NCBI RefSeq assembly: GCF_002250565.1
Contig: NZ_NMVJ01000009.1
Location: 62,001-126,000, forward strand
Direction of reading: 5' to 3'
Source: Parenemella sanctibonifatiensis
GTDB lineage: Bacteria > Actinomycetota > Actinomycetes > Propionibacteriales > Propionibacteriaceae
Length of the DNA stretch: 64,000 nucleotides
The notes under the pieces are model-generated. The model made no database searches, was not told the origin of the DNA, and was given only the letters and a program-made list of their open reading frames with translations. The position numbers were made by a program, and so were the translations under genes. This document shows positions 43,370 through 52,093 of the stretch, in pieces (within the stretch, counting starts at the first letter, position 1; each line of letters begins with the position of its first letter).

Positions 43370-43504
43370 GTCGTCCCCGCACACGCGGGGATCTTCCCAC
43401 CGAGTTCTCCGAGATGCAGGCCATCATCCAGTCGTCCCCGCACACGCGGGGGTCTTCTGATCGCCGACGGCTGCCGCGCCCGATAGTCGACGTCGTCCCC
43501 GCAC
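43370..43504 (+). CRISPR. Distal, degenerate end of the same CRISPR array
   Basis: Repeat 69 (43370-43397) is normal. Repeat 70 (43431-43458) is degenerate near its 3' end (GGGGGTCTTCT). Repeat 71 (43492-43504) is cut after GTCGTCCCCGCAC. Two complete 33-nt spacers lie between. Decay at this end confirms that the leader is on the left. The truncated repeat runs straight into a coding remnant. Confidence 0.92.
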
Positions 43505-43714
43505 CACGGCCTGGTGGTGCTGGCCCGATCGGGCCTGGACGACCTCCTCGGATCGGCTGCCGCTCGCTCCGGTACGCCGTTCGGCGAACCGGGGGAGCGG
43601 CAGCTGCCGCGCCAGACCCACCAGCGGATCCTGCGTTCCTTCGCCCGGGCCAGGCTGGTCCTCGAGCCCGGTGACCTCGAGACAAGTGACCGCGAGGAGC
43701 ACCCCGAGGCCTGA
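43502..43714 (+). pseudogene. 3' remnant of an unrecognised gene, fused to the array end
   Basis: An open frame runs from the cut repeat to TGA 43712-43714 and reads HHGLVVLARSGLDDLL, then a polar segment, then QRILRSFARARLVLEPGDLET. The composition is protein-like, but the 5' part is missing. GTG 43514 could start a 66-residue product. The family was not recognised. It converges with the SDR gene, whose stop lies 2 bp further on. Confidence 0.5.
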
Positions 43715-43715
43715 C

Positions 43716-44588
43716 CTACAGGTCCGTCCCCGTCAGGCGTACGCCCAGCTGCCACACGGCTTCGGCGGCGTCGTCGTCGCGGGCCAGCGGGCTGGGCAGG
43801 TGAATCGCCGGGTTGCCGGTCAGGCCGCCCGGGCCGTCGGGGCCCAGCATGCTCAGTGGCGGCAGGTCTGCGGCAGCGGCGGCGATCAGCGGTTTCGCGC
43901 CGTCCTCAGCCGACTGACCGAAGGTCCGCGACGCCGCGTCGGCCACCGTGCGTACGACCTTGTTTTCGGCTGCCCGCGGCAGACCGGTGGCGCTCCAGCC
44001 CGGATCGGCGATCTGGACGTCGATCCCGTCCAGGCGAGTCTGCAGCGCCCGCGCCCACAACATGTCGGCCAGCTTGGACTGCCCGTACGCCGCCATGATG
44101 CTCCAGCGTCGATGCCGAAAATCGGGGTCCAGGGCATCGACCCGACCTGCTCGATGGACGCCGGAGCCCACGACCACAACCCGACCCCGCAGCTGGGGCG
44201 CCAGCAGATTCGTCAACGCGAACGGGCCCAGGAAGTTCGTCGCCAACATCAGTTCGTGGCCGGCATCATTGCGCTGCAGCCGCTGCGTCACGGTGCCGCC
44301 GTTGTTCATCAGTACGTCGATCGGCTCATCGATGCTCTCGGCGTACGCCTGCACCGTGGCCTGGTCCGACAGGTCCGCATGGCCCAGAATCACCTCACCG
44401 CCCATGCCGTGGATGGCGCGGGCCAGGTCTTCCCCTTTGGCTTCGTTGCGGACCGGCGCCAGCACACGGGCGCCGGCCTTGGCCGCGGCGACGGCGGTGA
44501 CCCGGCCGATGCCGCTGGTCGCGCCGGTGACGAGCCACGTACGCCCCGCCTGGTCGGGCAGGGCGAAACTGCTGAGTTCCTCAGGCAT
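43716..44588 (-). CDS. SDR family oxidoreductase
   Basis: A 290-residue short-chain dehydrogenase-like protein: TGATSGIG (about residues 21-28) for cofactor binding, MNNGG in place of NNAG, and AAYGQSKLADML with the Tyr-x-x-x-Lys pair. PVRNEAKG after the second strand suggests NADP. It resembles retinol-dehydrogenase/WW-oxidoreductase-like bacterial SDRs. Substrate unknown. First intact chromosomal gene right of the CRISPR region. Confidence 0.87.
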   Translation of the reverse strand: MPEELSSFALPDQAGRTWLVTGATSGIGRVTAVAAAKAGARVLAPVRNEAKGEDLARAIHGMGGEVILGHADLSDQATVQAYAESIDEPIDVLMNNGGTVTQRLQRNDAGHELMLATNFLGPFALTNLLAPQLRGRVVVVGSGVHRAGRVDALDPDFRHRRWSIMAAYGQSKLADMLWARALQTRLDGIDVQIADPGWSATGLPRAAENKVVRTVADAASRTFGQSAEDGAKPLIAAAAADLPPLSMLGPDGPGGLTGNPAIHLPSPLARDDDAAEAVWQLGVRLTGTDL

Positions 44589-44657
44589 GGGCGTGACGCT
44601 ACCAAGCAGCCGGCCTGCGCCGCCGTCGCCCTGAACCGTAGGTCCAGACCTCGTGAC

Positions 44658-45989
44658 TCACTCCACCCGGCCGAGCAGGTGCCCCAGCGCCGCCGCCAGC
44701 TCGGCGTGCCGAAACTCGTGTCCCAGCTCGGTCAGCCCGGCCGGCTGCACCCGCTGGCTGGCCAACGCCAACTCGTCTGCTCCCTCCCGACCCAGCAACA
44801 CCCGAGGACCGAGCGCCGGCGTCGGCAGCGCGGCTGGACGATGCAACAGCTGCGCCAACGTCGCGGCGTACTCCTCGTTGCGGACCGGATGCGGTGCGAC
44901 GGCATTGACCGGCCCAGCCAGCTGCTCCGACACCAGCGCGCGGTGGTAGACGTCGACCAGGTCGTCGATGCCGATCCAGGACAGCCATTGCTTCCCGTCG
45001 CCGAGTCGGCCGCCCAGACCAGCCGCGAACAACGGATGGAAGATCTGCAACACCCCGCCCTGGGGGGTCTGGACGATGCCGGTCCGGACCTGGACGGTTC
45101 GCAGTCCAGCCTCGGCCGCCGGCCGGGTCGCGTCCTCCCATTCGGCCACCACGTCGGCCAGGAATCCGTCGCCGCGGTCGCTGTCCTCGGTCAGCACCTC
45201 ATCGCCGCGGTCGGCGCCATAGATGCCGATCGCGGAGGCGGACACGAAGGTGCGGGGGCCATCCGGCGTACGCGCTGCCACCGCCGCCAGCCGGCGCGTC
45301 GGTTCCACCCGACTGGACCCGACCTCCCGCTTGTGCCGGTCGCTGAACCGGCCGGCGATCGAGGTGCCGGCCAGATGGAGCACCGCGTCGATGCCGACCA
45401 GCAGGTCCGGGTCAGGATCCAAAGGCGCCCAGCGCCGCTCGTCAGGTCCCGTGGGCGTACGCCGCACCAGCCGGATGACGTGGTGTCCGCCGGCGCTGAG
45501 GAAGGCGGCCAGTTGGCGGCCGATGGTGCCGTTGCTGCCCGTGATCGCGATCGTCAGCGGTGCGGTCGGCGCCGCGGCGAGGCTGGCCAGGTCACCGGCG
45601 AGTTGCCGGTGCCGATAGGCCACGATCGGCCGTAGCGTCGTCGCCGGGATCCGCGTGTCGATCTCGTCGGAGACGTAGGTCCGCTCATGCCCCAGCGCCT
45701 CGAAGACGTGACGGTGCCGCCACGACACCACCGCCCGCAACGGCAGCGAGGTCAGCTCGTCGACGAACCGGTGCGGCGGGTCGTAACCATCGGGCCGGTG
45801 CTGCGCCACCCAGCGCAGCCCACCCGGCAACGCGAGCTCGGCCCGGCCATCCCGCAGCGAGGTGCTCTCGCGGCGTACGGTCATCGGCAGCCACGGCGGC
45901 GTCAACCGGGTCATCGCACCGGGCCGGGTGTGCCACTCGAAGACCGTCGGCAGCGGTGCGGGGACGAGCCTGCGATATGCGATTCCCAT
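44658..45989 (-). CDS. TIGR01777 family epimerase with N-terminal SRPBCC domain
   Basis: 443 residues in two parts. Residues 1-140 are an SRPBCC domain (LPTVFEWHTRPGAMTRLTPPW near the start). Residues 145-443 are the NAD-dependent epimerase-like part: ITGSNGTIGRQLAAFL, HLAGTSIAGRFSDRHK, SASAIGIYG and a C-terminal region with PVNAVAPHPVRNEE. This fusion is common in actinobacteria; the reaction is unknown, though related proteins are linked to cell-division inhibitor SulA by old annotation. Confidence 0.88.
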   Translation of the reverse strand: MGIAYRRLVPAPLPTVFEWHTRPGAMTRLTPPWLPMTVRRESTSLRDGRAELALPGGLRWVAQHRPDGYDPPHRFVDELTSLPLRAVVSWRHRHVFEALGHERTYVSDEIDTRIPATTLRPIVAYRHRQLAGDLASLAAAPTAPLTIAITGSNGTIGRQLAAFLSAGGHHVIRLVRRTPTGPDERRWAPLDPDPDLLVGIDAVLHLAGTSIAGRFSDRHKREVGSSRVEPTRRLAAVAARTPDGPRTFVSASAIGIYGADRGDEVLTEDSDRGDGFLADVVAEWEDATRPAAEAGLRTVQVRTGIVQTPQGGVLQIFHPLFAAGLGGRLGDGKQWLSWIGIDDLVDVYHRALVSEQLAGPVNAVAPHPVRNEEYAATLAQLLHRPAALPTPALGPRVLLGREGADELALASQRVQPAGLTELGHEFRHAELAAALGHLLGRVE

Positions 45990-46030
45990 GATGCAACGCT
46001 ACGTCACGGGTCCGACGCTCCGGCGGCGGC

Positions 46031-46888
46031 TCAGGCAGGCAGGTTGAGGCAGGTATGCAGCAGCAGCGGCCACACCGGCGTACGGTGCCGCCACCACAGC
46101 CATCCCAGCAAGATTCCCATCGGGAAGTGCCGCGCGACCACCTGCAACAGATCCAGCCACAGGTCCCCCTGCCCCTGGATCGCGACATGCCACGCCGACC
46201 ACAGCACCGCGCCACCGACGATCGCCAGCGCGGCGCCGAGGCTGCGTTCGACGCGGGTCTGCAGCCAGAAGCGATAGAAGACTTCCTCCAGCACACTGTT
46301 GAGGAGGAAACCGATCCCAACCATGATCAGCAGATCCAGTGACCACGAGGGGGCGCTGCGCTCGGCGCCGACCGACGCTGGCGCGAGCCACAGCCAAGCC
46401 ACGGTCACCACGACCGCGACGGCCCCGCCCACCAGACTGCGTACGCCACCTCGCCGAGGCGCAGTGGGGCGCGGGAAGAACCGCCGATCGGTGCGCAGCA
46501 CCAGGACCGGAATCACCAGCAGCAGCACCAGCTTGAGGACCAGATACCACCAGTCGTCCGGGGGCCGACCCGGCAGCGGCAGCAACACCGCGAAGGCGAT
46601 CGCAGCCACCCCCAACACCGCAGTCTCGTGCCAGACCTTCCTGGTCGAATAGTCCTGCGGCAGCGAAGTCGTCGACTGCGTCGTGGGTCCCGCGATGAAC
46701 AGGGAGGCCGCAAACCCCAGTGCGGGACCGACCCAGAAGAACCACAGTGGCGCGGTGTCGGCTCCGTCGGCGGACATGCGTACGTTGCCATGTCCGGTGA
46801 GCATCAACACCACCGCGAGCGCCACGACCGCGACCGCGATCAGGGTCGCAGCGACCCTGCCGGACGGGTGGCGGGCTTGCACGGACAC
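46031..46888 (-). CDS. CPBP family intramembrane metalloprotease
   Basis: 285 residues with about seven or eight membrane segments. The protease motifs are present: EEVFYRFWLQ (Glu-Glu and Arg) near residue 195, SAWHVAIQG in motif 2 and LLLHTCLN at the end in motif 3. CPBP/ABI proteins cut membrane peptides or give self-immunity to bacteriocins. Single gene; partner unknown. Confidence 0.87.
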   Translation of the reverse strand: MSVQARHPSGRVAATLIAVAVVALAVVLMLTGHGNVRMSADGADTAPLWFFWVGPALGFAASLFIAGPTTQSTTSLPQDYSTRKVWHETAVLGVAAIAFAVLLPLPGRPPDDWWYLVLKLVLLLVIPVLVLRTDRRFFPRPTAPRRGGVRSLVGGAVAVVVTVAWLWLAPASVGAERSAPSWSLDLLIMVGIGFLLNSVLEEVFYRFWLQTRVERSLGAALAIVGGAVLWSAWHVAIQGQGDLWLDLLQVVARHFPMGILLGWLWWRHRTPVWPLLLHTCLNLPA

Positions 46889-46986
46889 ATGCGGAGTCTA
46901 ACCATTTCCGCATGCCGTCCAGCGACCCGGCGGCGTACGCCGCCGGCCGCGGACTCCGCCCACACCCGAGGGCCGACTGTGGAAGC

Positions 46987-48249
46987 ATGCGGACCATGTC
47001 AACGACGAACGAGTCCAGGACAACCGAGTCCATGGCAGGAGTGCCGTTCGCGGCACATGATCACGTACGCGTCGGCCTGCTCGGCGCCGGAGCGCGCGGC
47101 AGCGGACTGGCTGCCAACCTCGCCCACGTCGAGGGCGCCACGCTCGCGATCGTCGCCGAACCGGGCAGCCGCGAACTGCTGGACCAGCGTTGGCCAGACG
47201 GCAAGGACCGCCCGACCGTGGTCAACAGCGCCGAGGAAGTCTTCGCCGCTGACGTCGACCTGATCCTCGTCGCAACCCCGTGGGAGACCCACGCAGACCT
47301 GGCGTTGCAGGCCATGCGGGCTGGCAAGCACGTGGCCGTCGAGGTCCCCATCGGCGTCACCATCGACCAGCTCTGGGAACTCGTCGACACCAGCGAACAG
47401 ACCCGCCGTCACTGTCTGATCATGGAGAACTGTTGCTATGGCCGCAACGAGATGATGGTGCTCCAGATGGCCCGCGCCGGCCTGTTCGGTGAGCTGCTGC
47501 ACGGCGAGGCCGCCTACATCCACGACCTGCGCCAGCTGCTCTTCCAGCGGCTTCCGTGGCGCCGCGAGATGCACACCAAGATCGACGGCAACCACTACCC
47601 GACTCACGGCCTGGGTCCGGTCGCCGGCTACATGGGCATCAACCGCGGCGACCGACTCACCCGGATCGTGTCGATGAGCACCGGCCACTACGGCCTGGAG
47701 AAGTGGCGCGAACGGCACCTGCCCGCCGACGATCCGCGGCAGAAGGAGACCTACGTCGCCGGCGACATCAACACCTCACTGCTGCAGACCGAGCAGGGCC
47801 GCACCATCCTGCTGCAGCACCAGGTGATCGGCCCGCGCCCCTACGACCGACTCAACGGCATCGTCGGCACCGACGGTCTCTTCCAGGACTACCCGGCCCG
47901 CATCTTCATCGAGGATGCGGACGAGGTTGACCTCGACGCCGAGATGGGGCACGTCGACTGGCAGGACCTGGAGCCCTACCGGGAGAAGTACGAGCATCCG
48001 CTGTGGCAGGCCGAGGGTGAAGCAGCCCTGGCGGCAGGCGGCCACGGCGGCATGGACTACCTGATGTTGCTGCGCATCGTGCAGAACATGCGGGCCGGAT
48101 CGACGCCCGACATGGACGTCTACGACGGCGCTGCATGGTCGGCGCCGCTGCCGCTCAGCGTCGCATCGGTCGCTGCCGGTGGCGCCCCGCAGGACATCCC
48201 GGACTTCACCCGGGGCCGCTGGCAGGAGGCGTACCCGGGCCTGCCGTGA
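46987..48249 (+). CDS. Gfo/Idh/MocA family protein, GH109-like (alpha-N-acetylgalactosaminidase type)
   Basis: About 420 residues. The Rossmann start VGLLGAGARGSGLAANLAH and EVPIGVTIDQLWELVD mark the Gfo/Idh/MocA fold; IMENCCYGRNEMMVLQMARAG, then AAYIHDLRQLL, and NHYPTHGLGPVAGYMGINRGDR are the blocks of glycoside hydrolase family 109, which uses NAD+ as a bound cofactor to split N-acetylgalactosaminides. I used ATG 46987; 46996 and 47032 are possible. No signal peptide is obvious, so it is likely cytoplasmic. Confidence 0.85.
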   Translation: MRTMSTTNESRTTESMAGVPFAAHDHVRVGLLGAGARGSGLAANLAHVEGATLAIVAEPGSRELLDQRWPDGKDRPTVVNSAEEVFAADVDLILVATPWETHADLALQAMRAGKHVAVEVPIGVTIDQLWELVDTSEQTRRHCLIMENCCYGRNEMMVLQMARAGLFGELLHGEAAYIHDLRQLLFQRLPWRREMHTKIDGNHYPTHGLGPVAGYMGINRGDRLTRIVSMSTGHYGLEKWRERHLPADDPRQKETYVAGDINTSLLQTEQGRTILLQHQVIGPRPYDRLNGIVGTDGLFQDYPARIFIEDADEVDLDAEMGHVDWQDLEPYREKYEHPLWQAEGEAALAAGGHGGMDYLMLLRIVQNMRAGSTPDMDVYDGAAWSAPLPLSVASVAAGGAPQDIPDFTRGRWQEAYPGLP

Positions 48250-48342
48250 CGTCGGAATCAGGGTGAACCCCGTGGTGTACGCACGATTCTGCGGCGACCA
48301 TGGGGGATGTTGGGCACACCGATGCCCACAGGAAGGAACCTC

Positions 48343-48750
48343 GTGCGCACGATTCTGAACATCATCTGGCTGCTCTTTGCGGGCATCTGGCTCGGCCTCG
48401 GCTACATCATCGCCGGCATCATCGCCTGCATCTTCATCGTCACGATCCCGGTCGGCGTGGCCAGCTTCCGGATGGCCGCGTACGTATTCTGGCCGTTCGG
48501 CCGCGCCGTCGTTCCCTCGCCCACGGCGGGCGGGCTGTCGACGGTCGCCAACGTCATCTGGTTCATTGTTGCCGGCTGGTGGCTGGCGATCCTGCACGTC
48601 ATCACCGCGGTCACCCAGGCCATCACGATCCTCGGCATCATGAACGCTGTCGTGAGCCTGAAGATGATCCCGGTCGCCTGCTTCCCGTTCGGGAAGGTGA
48701 TCGTCGACCGGAGCGACCTGGTGGGCGTACGGCCGCTGCATTCGGTGTGA
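48343..48750 (+). CDS. YccF family inner-membrane protein
   Basis: 135 residues from GTG 48343, chosen because AGGAAGG lies 6 bases upstream and because the protein then begins RTILNIIWLLFAGIW, as known YccF proteins do. Two duplicated halves each have two helices with the motif PVGVASFRMAAYVFWPFGR / PVACFPFGK. Function unknown; found widely in bacterial membranes. Confidence 0.88.
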   Translation: MRTILNIIWLLFAGIWLGLGYIIAGIIACIFIVTIPVGVASFRMAAYVFWPFGRAVVPSPTAGGLSTVANVIWFIVAGWWLAILHVITAVTQAITILGIMNAVVSLKMIPVACFPFGKVIVDRSDLVGVRPLHSV

Positions 48751-48858
48751 CGGTCCGGCTGGCTGGCAGGACCTGATGAAGCGCGTATGCCCGGTGCGTA
48801 CGCGCTTCTGTTTCTCCTAGGATGAAAGCCACCTGACGAACTGGCTAGGAGATGGCCC

Positions 48859-49500
48859 GTGACCGAGACCACCACGATCACCCGCAAGGCCGGTGAACAC
48901 ACGCTGCTCGCGACGGTGTCGACGGAATTCACCGACATGGCGCAGAGCCTCCTCGGCGTGTTCGAGGGGCAGGCCGCCAACCTGCGCGACGGCTACATCC
49001 TGCAGTTCGGCTGGGGTCCGATATTCCTCGAGTCCGAGGGTGAGGCCTTGCGGTTGACGACACCGGACTACGCCGGCGATGCCGAGAACGACCGCACCCA
49101 GGACCTCACCGGCGCGATCCGGATCCAAGTCAGCCAGATGTGGCTGCCGTCGGCCTCCGGCGTACGCCCCCAGGAGATGCACTTCCACAAGGAGATCCTC
49201 ATCCAGCGCGGCTGGGAGGAGATGGAGGACTTCGAAGCCTCGCGCCAGCCGTCTCGTCATGAGATCTTCTCCGGCTGGTTCATCAGCGACACCAGTGAGC
49301 GCGACGAGCCCTACCCCCACGACGACATTCTCAAGGTGCCGGCCTGGCAGGTCGTCCAGCGCAGGCCGATGTTGGCGCAGGTGCTGGCGATGCCCGACGA
49401 GACCCTCACGATCCTGCTCGACGGCGAGGTGGATCGCGTGGTGCTGCTGCGCGGCGACGACAGCGAATGGCTCTATGTGAAGGCTGATCAGGAGGACTGA
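48859..49500 (+). CDS. Uncharacterised soluble protein
   Basis: 213 residues from GTG 48859 (AGGAG about 10 bases upstream). No signal peptide or membrane helix. Patterns such as YILQFGWGPIFLESEGEALRL and LTTPDYAGDAENDRTQDL recall immunity-type proteins of the Imm33 kind, but the match is only by eye. No toxin gene is adjacent. The gene is convergent with the hydrolase that ends at 49511. Confidence 0.6.
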   Translation: MTETTTITRKAGEHTLLATVSTEFTDMAQSLLGVFEGQAANLRDGYILQFGWGPIFLESEGEALRLTTPDYAGDAENDRTQDLTGAIRIQVSQMWLPSASGVRPQEMHFHKEILIQRGWEEMEDFEASRQPSRHEIFSGWFISDTSERDEPYPHDDILKVPAWQVVQRRPMLAQVLAMPDETLTILLDGEVDRVVLLRGDDSEWLYVKADQED

Positions 49501-49510
49501 GCCGGGTCCG

Positions 49511-50314
49511 TCAGGGCTGGCGTAGGCGCAACGCCTTCGAGATCGCAGGCCACGCCAGCCGCCCCAGCTCGGTGTCGGCCTCGACCGACCCGCCGCGCGC
49601 CATTTCCTGACCGGCGCTGGGCGCATCCTCGCCGGGCAGCACTGTCCGATGGCCGGCCCGCGGATGGTGGATGTGCGTGGTCCTGATTCCGTGCCTCTCC
49701 CGCCGCGCCACGATCGCCTCGGCGAAGTCGGCGGCCGGCCACACCCGGTCGTCGCCGCCGCTGACCAGCACCAGCTCGGGGATCCGTTCCACCGGGATCG
49801 TCGCCGCCGCGAGCCGGTCGGCCGGTGCACCGCGCCACGACCGCCGATAGAGCTCCACGCAGCCCTGGTCCCCGCCGTCGCTGGGGCGAGCATCGAACTC
49901 GAGCCACGGCAGCGGTGTGTCCTGGTGGGTCCAGTGCGAGGTGGCGCGGCCGGACTCCATGTCGGTTCCTTGCCAGACCACGCTGGTCGGGGCCAACGCC
50001 ACCACGGTGCCGACCCTGGCATCGAGGGTCGCAGTCAGCATCGCGGCCTCAGCGCCGAAGGAGAGCCCGACGATCGCCAGCCGGTCCACCTCGCGTGCCA
50101 GCAGGTCCAGGGCACGAATGAACGTCTCGATCGGGACTTCCCAGGGGCCCGGTTGCAGGCCCGGCCCGCCGAACCACTTCAGCGCCAGAGCCGTGGCGCC
50201 GTGGTCAGCCAACAGTTGAGCGCGTGGCGTGTCGACCCGGCCGCTGGAACCAGCCAGCACCAGCACACCGGTCCCGCAGGATCGCTTGGGGCGGATGATC
50301 TGGGGTGCGGTCAT
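49511..50314 (-). CDS. Alpha/beta hydrolase, BAAT/dienelactone hydrolase-like
   Basis: 267 residues. The nucleophile elbow is GLSFGAEAA (Ser about residue 85), an Asp lies in VSGGDDRVWPA and a His in HHPRAGHRTVLPGE near the end, giving a full catalytic triad. The layout resembles the C-terminal domain of acyl-CoA thioesterase/BAAT proteins. Divergent from the SDR gene, with palindromic element copy 4 between them. Confidence 0.82.
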   Translation of the reverse strand: MTAPQIIRPKRSCGTGVLVLAGSSGRVDTPRAQLLADHGATALALKWFGGPGLQPGPWEVPIETFIRALDLLAREVDRLAIVGLSFGAEAAMLTATLDARVGTVVALAPTSVVWQGTDMESGRATSHWTHQDTPLPWLEFDARPSDGGDQGCVELYRRSWRGAPADRLAAATIPVERIPELVLVSGGDDRVWPAADFAEAIVARRERHGIRTTHIHHPRAGHRTVLPGEDAPSAGQEMARGGSVEADTELGRLAWPAISKALRLRQP

Positions 50315-50339
50315 GCCCCGACCTTACGGGGCGAGCGCG

Positions 50340-50414
50340 CCCTGAAGTGTCCGCGCTGGGAGCGCGGCGTGGACGTAATGGTCCTGGCGGGCGGCTGAGC
50401 CGGACATTGCAGGG
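50340..50414. repeat. 75-bp palindromic element, copy 4
   Basis: Arms CCCTGAAGTGTCCG (50340-50353) and CGGACATTGCAGGG (50401-50414). It lies between divergent genes and ends 19 bp before the first possible SDR start. Confidence 0.83.
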
Positions 50415-50433
50415 GTTGCGCCGCACGAGTTAA

Positions 50434-50447
50434 TGAACGATCATTCA
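50434..50447. promoter_or_regulatory. Inverted repeat, likely TetR-type operator
   Basis: TGAACGATCATTCA is an imperfect palindrome of the form TGAAYGATCRTTCA, typical of TetR-family sites. It overlaps the first ATG (50433) of the SDR gene, which favours ATG 50451 as the real start. The convergent tetR-type gene is the obvious candidate regulator. Confidence 0.5.
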
Positions 50448-50450
50448 GTA

Positions 50451-51389
50451 ATGTTCTCCGAATCCTCGCCCGCCCCGCTGGCCGGTCAGGTCGCCCTGGT
50501 GGCCGGCGCCACCCGTGGCGCCGGCCGTGCCTTCGCCGTCGAGCTCGCTCGTGCCGGGGCGTACGTGTACGCGACCGGGCGCTCCAGTCGCACCTCCGGT
50601 CAGTCCGAGATCAATCGCCCCGAGACGATCGAGGACACGGCAGACCGGATGCAGGAGGCCGGCGGCGCCGGGGCGGCGTACGTCGTCGACCACGAGCAGC
50701 CCGACCAGGTCGAGGAACTGATCGCCCGGATCCGGAGGGAACACGGGCGTCTTGACGTCTGCGTCAACGACATCTTCGGCGGTGACCGGTACGCCGACTT
50801 CGGCGCGAAGCTGTGGGAGCACGACCTTGCCGGCGGGCTGCGGATGCTCGGGATGGGCGTCAACACTCACCTCATCACTGCGCATTTCGCACTGCCATTG
50901 ATGCTGGAGAACGACCGTGCGCTGCTGGTCGAGGTCACCGACGGGACAGCCGAGTACAACGCCAACTATCGCCACGGCGTCGGTCTCTACTACGACCTCG
51001 TCAAGGCCAATGTCGGGCGTCTGGTGCTGGGCCTCCACGCCGAGCTGGGGGGTCTGCCGGTCACCGTTGTGGGGCTCACTCCGGGCTGGCTGCGTTCGGA
51101 GGCGATGCTCCAACAGTTCGGAGTCACCGAGGACAACTGGCGAGACGCCATCGCTGAGGTGCCTGACTTCTGGATCTCGGAGTCGCCGTCCTACGTGGCG
51201 CGGGGGCTGGCCGGGGTTGCTGCGGACCCGGCGTACGAACGGCACGGCGGTCGGATCCTCGACTCGGCCGTCGTGGCCCGGGAGTACGGCGTCACCGATG
51301 TTGACGGCAGCCAGCCCGACTGCTGGCGGTTCCTGGCCGAGAAGCCCGATGTGGTCAGTGACCCGGGGCTGATGGCCGACTACCGCTGA
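50451..51389 (+). CDS. SDR family oxidoreductase, long form
   Basis: 312 residues from ATG 50451 (318 from ATG 50433). AGATRGAGRAFA binds the cofactor, YATGRSS favours NADP, and LYYDLVKANVGRL carries the Tyr-x-x-x-Lys. The serine position is replaced by VEVTDGT (Thr), and NNAG is NDIFGG, so it belongs to a divergent SDR branch of about 300 residues found in actinobacteria. Its 3' end overlaps the convergent tetR-type gene by 10 bp. Confidence 0.85.
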   Translation: MFSESSPAPLAGQVALVAGATRGAGRAFAVELARAGAYVYATGRSSRTSGQSEINRPETIEDTADRMQEAGGAGAAYVVDHEQPDQVEELIARIRREHGRLDVCVNDIFGGDRYADFGAKLWEHDLAGGLRMLGMGVNTHLITAHFALPLMLENDRALLVEVTDGTAEYNANYRHGVGLYYDLVKANVGRLVLGLHAELGGLPVTVVGLTPGWLRSEAMLQQFGVTEDNWRDAIAEVPDFWISESPSYVARGLAGVAADPAYERHGGRILDSAVVAREYGVTDVDGSQPDCWRFLAEKPDVVSDPGLMADYR

Positions 51390-51967
51390 TCCCAGCCGGC
51401 TAGCAGTGCGTCGAGATCGGCCTCGGCGCGGGCCCGCAACGATCCCTCCGGCTGGACCGACCATGCCAGCCGGGTGCCCTCGGCGAGAGCGAAGAGCATG
51501 CGGGCCGCCTGCTCGGCGGGTGGGCTGCCGACCAGCCGGCCGGCCCGGTGGCAGTCCGCGACCAGCTCCGTCAGCCGACGACGTAGGGCGCCCCAGCCAG
51601 CTGCGAGGAGCTCCCGCAGCTCGGTGTCGAGCAGATCCGCGGCGAGCCCCGACAGGACGTTCGCCAGCACCGCTGGGGCCTCGAGGTCGCCGATCCACAC
51701 CAGGGCTGTCGCGCGGACCCGGCGTACGGGATCGCTCTCTGCGGTGAGTGCGTGGTCGACTTCCGCGTCCACCGACTCGGCCCACCGACGATCCAGGGCC
51801 ACCAGCATCCCGCGCTTGGAACCGAAGCGATTGATCAAGGTCGCGGCGCTGACCCCGGCCCGGTCCGCGACCGACTGCAGGGTCAGGCCAGCCACCCCTG
51901 AGTCGGTGATCGTCGCGGCGACATGGTCGAGCAGGACATCGTCGTCGATTCCGCGGGGTCTGGGCAT
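51380..51967 (-). CDS. TetR family transcriptional regulator
   Basis: 195 residues. The N-terminal DNA-binding part shows LTLQSVADRAGVSAATLINRFGSKRGMLVALD (about residues 28-60), the standard TetR helix-turn-helix with its linker. The C-terminal part is a helical ligand-binding and dimer domain. It probably represses the convergent SDR gene through the palindrome at 50434. Divergent from the small membrane gene at 52094, with palindromic element copy 5 between. Confidence 0.92.
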   Translation of the reverse strand: MPRPRGIDDDVLLDHVAATITDSGVAGLTLQSVADRAGVSAATLINRFGSKRGMLVALDRRWAESVDAEVDHALTAESDPVRRVRATALVWIGDLEAPAVLANVLSGLAADLLDTELRELLAAGWGALRRRLTELVADCHRAGRLVGSPPAEQAARMLFALAEGTRLAWSVQPEGSLRARAEADLDALLAGWDQR

Positions 51968-51999
51968 GGCTTCAGCTTAGGAGCGGATGCCGGCGTACG

Positions 52000-52074
52000 C
52001 CCTGAAGTGTCCGCGTACCGCCTGCGGCAAGGACAATGCGTCCCTCGCTGACGCCTGGCGCGGACGGTTCAGGG
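52000..52074. repeat. 75-bp palindromic element, copy 5
   Basis: Arms CCCTGAAGTGTCCGCG (52000-52015) and CGCGGACGGTTCAGGG (52059-52074), with an inner GGACAATGCGTCC hairpin at 52031-52043. It ends 19 bp before ATG 52094. Confidence 0.86.
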
Positions 52075-52093
52075 AGACTGCGAGAATGCCGGC

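Noticed and set aside
44658-46337. Long plus-strand frames opposite the TIGR01777 gene and the CPBP protease gene
   Set aside because: Shadows of the minus-strand genes, which have clear motifs.
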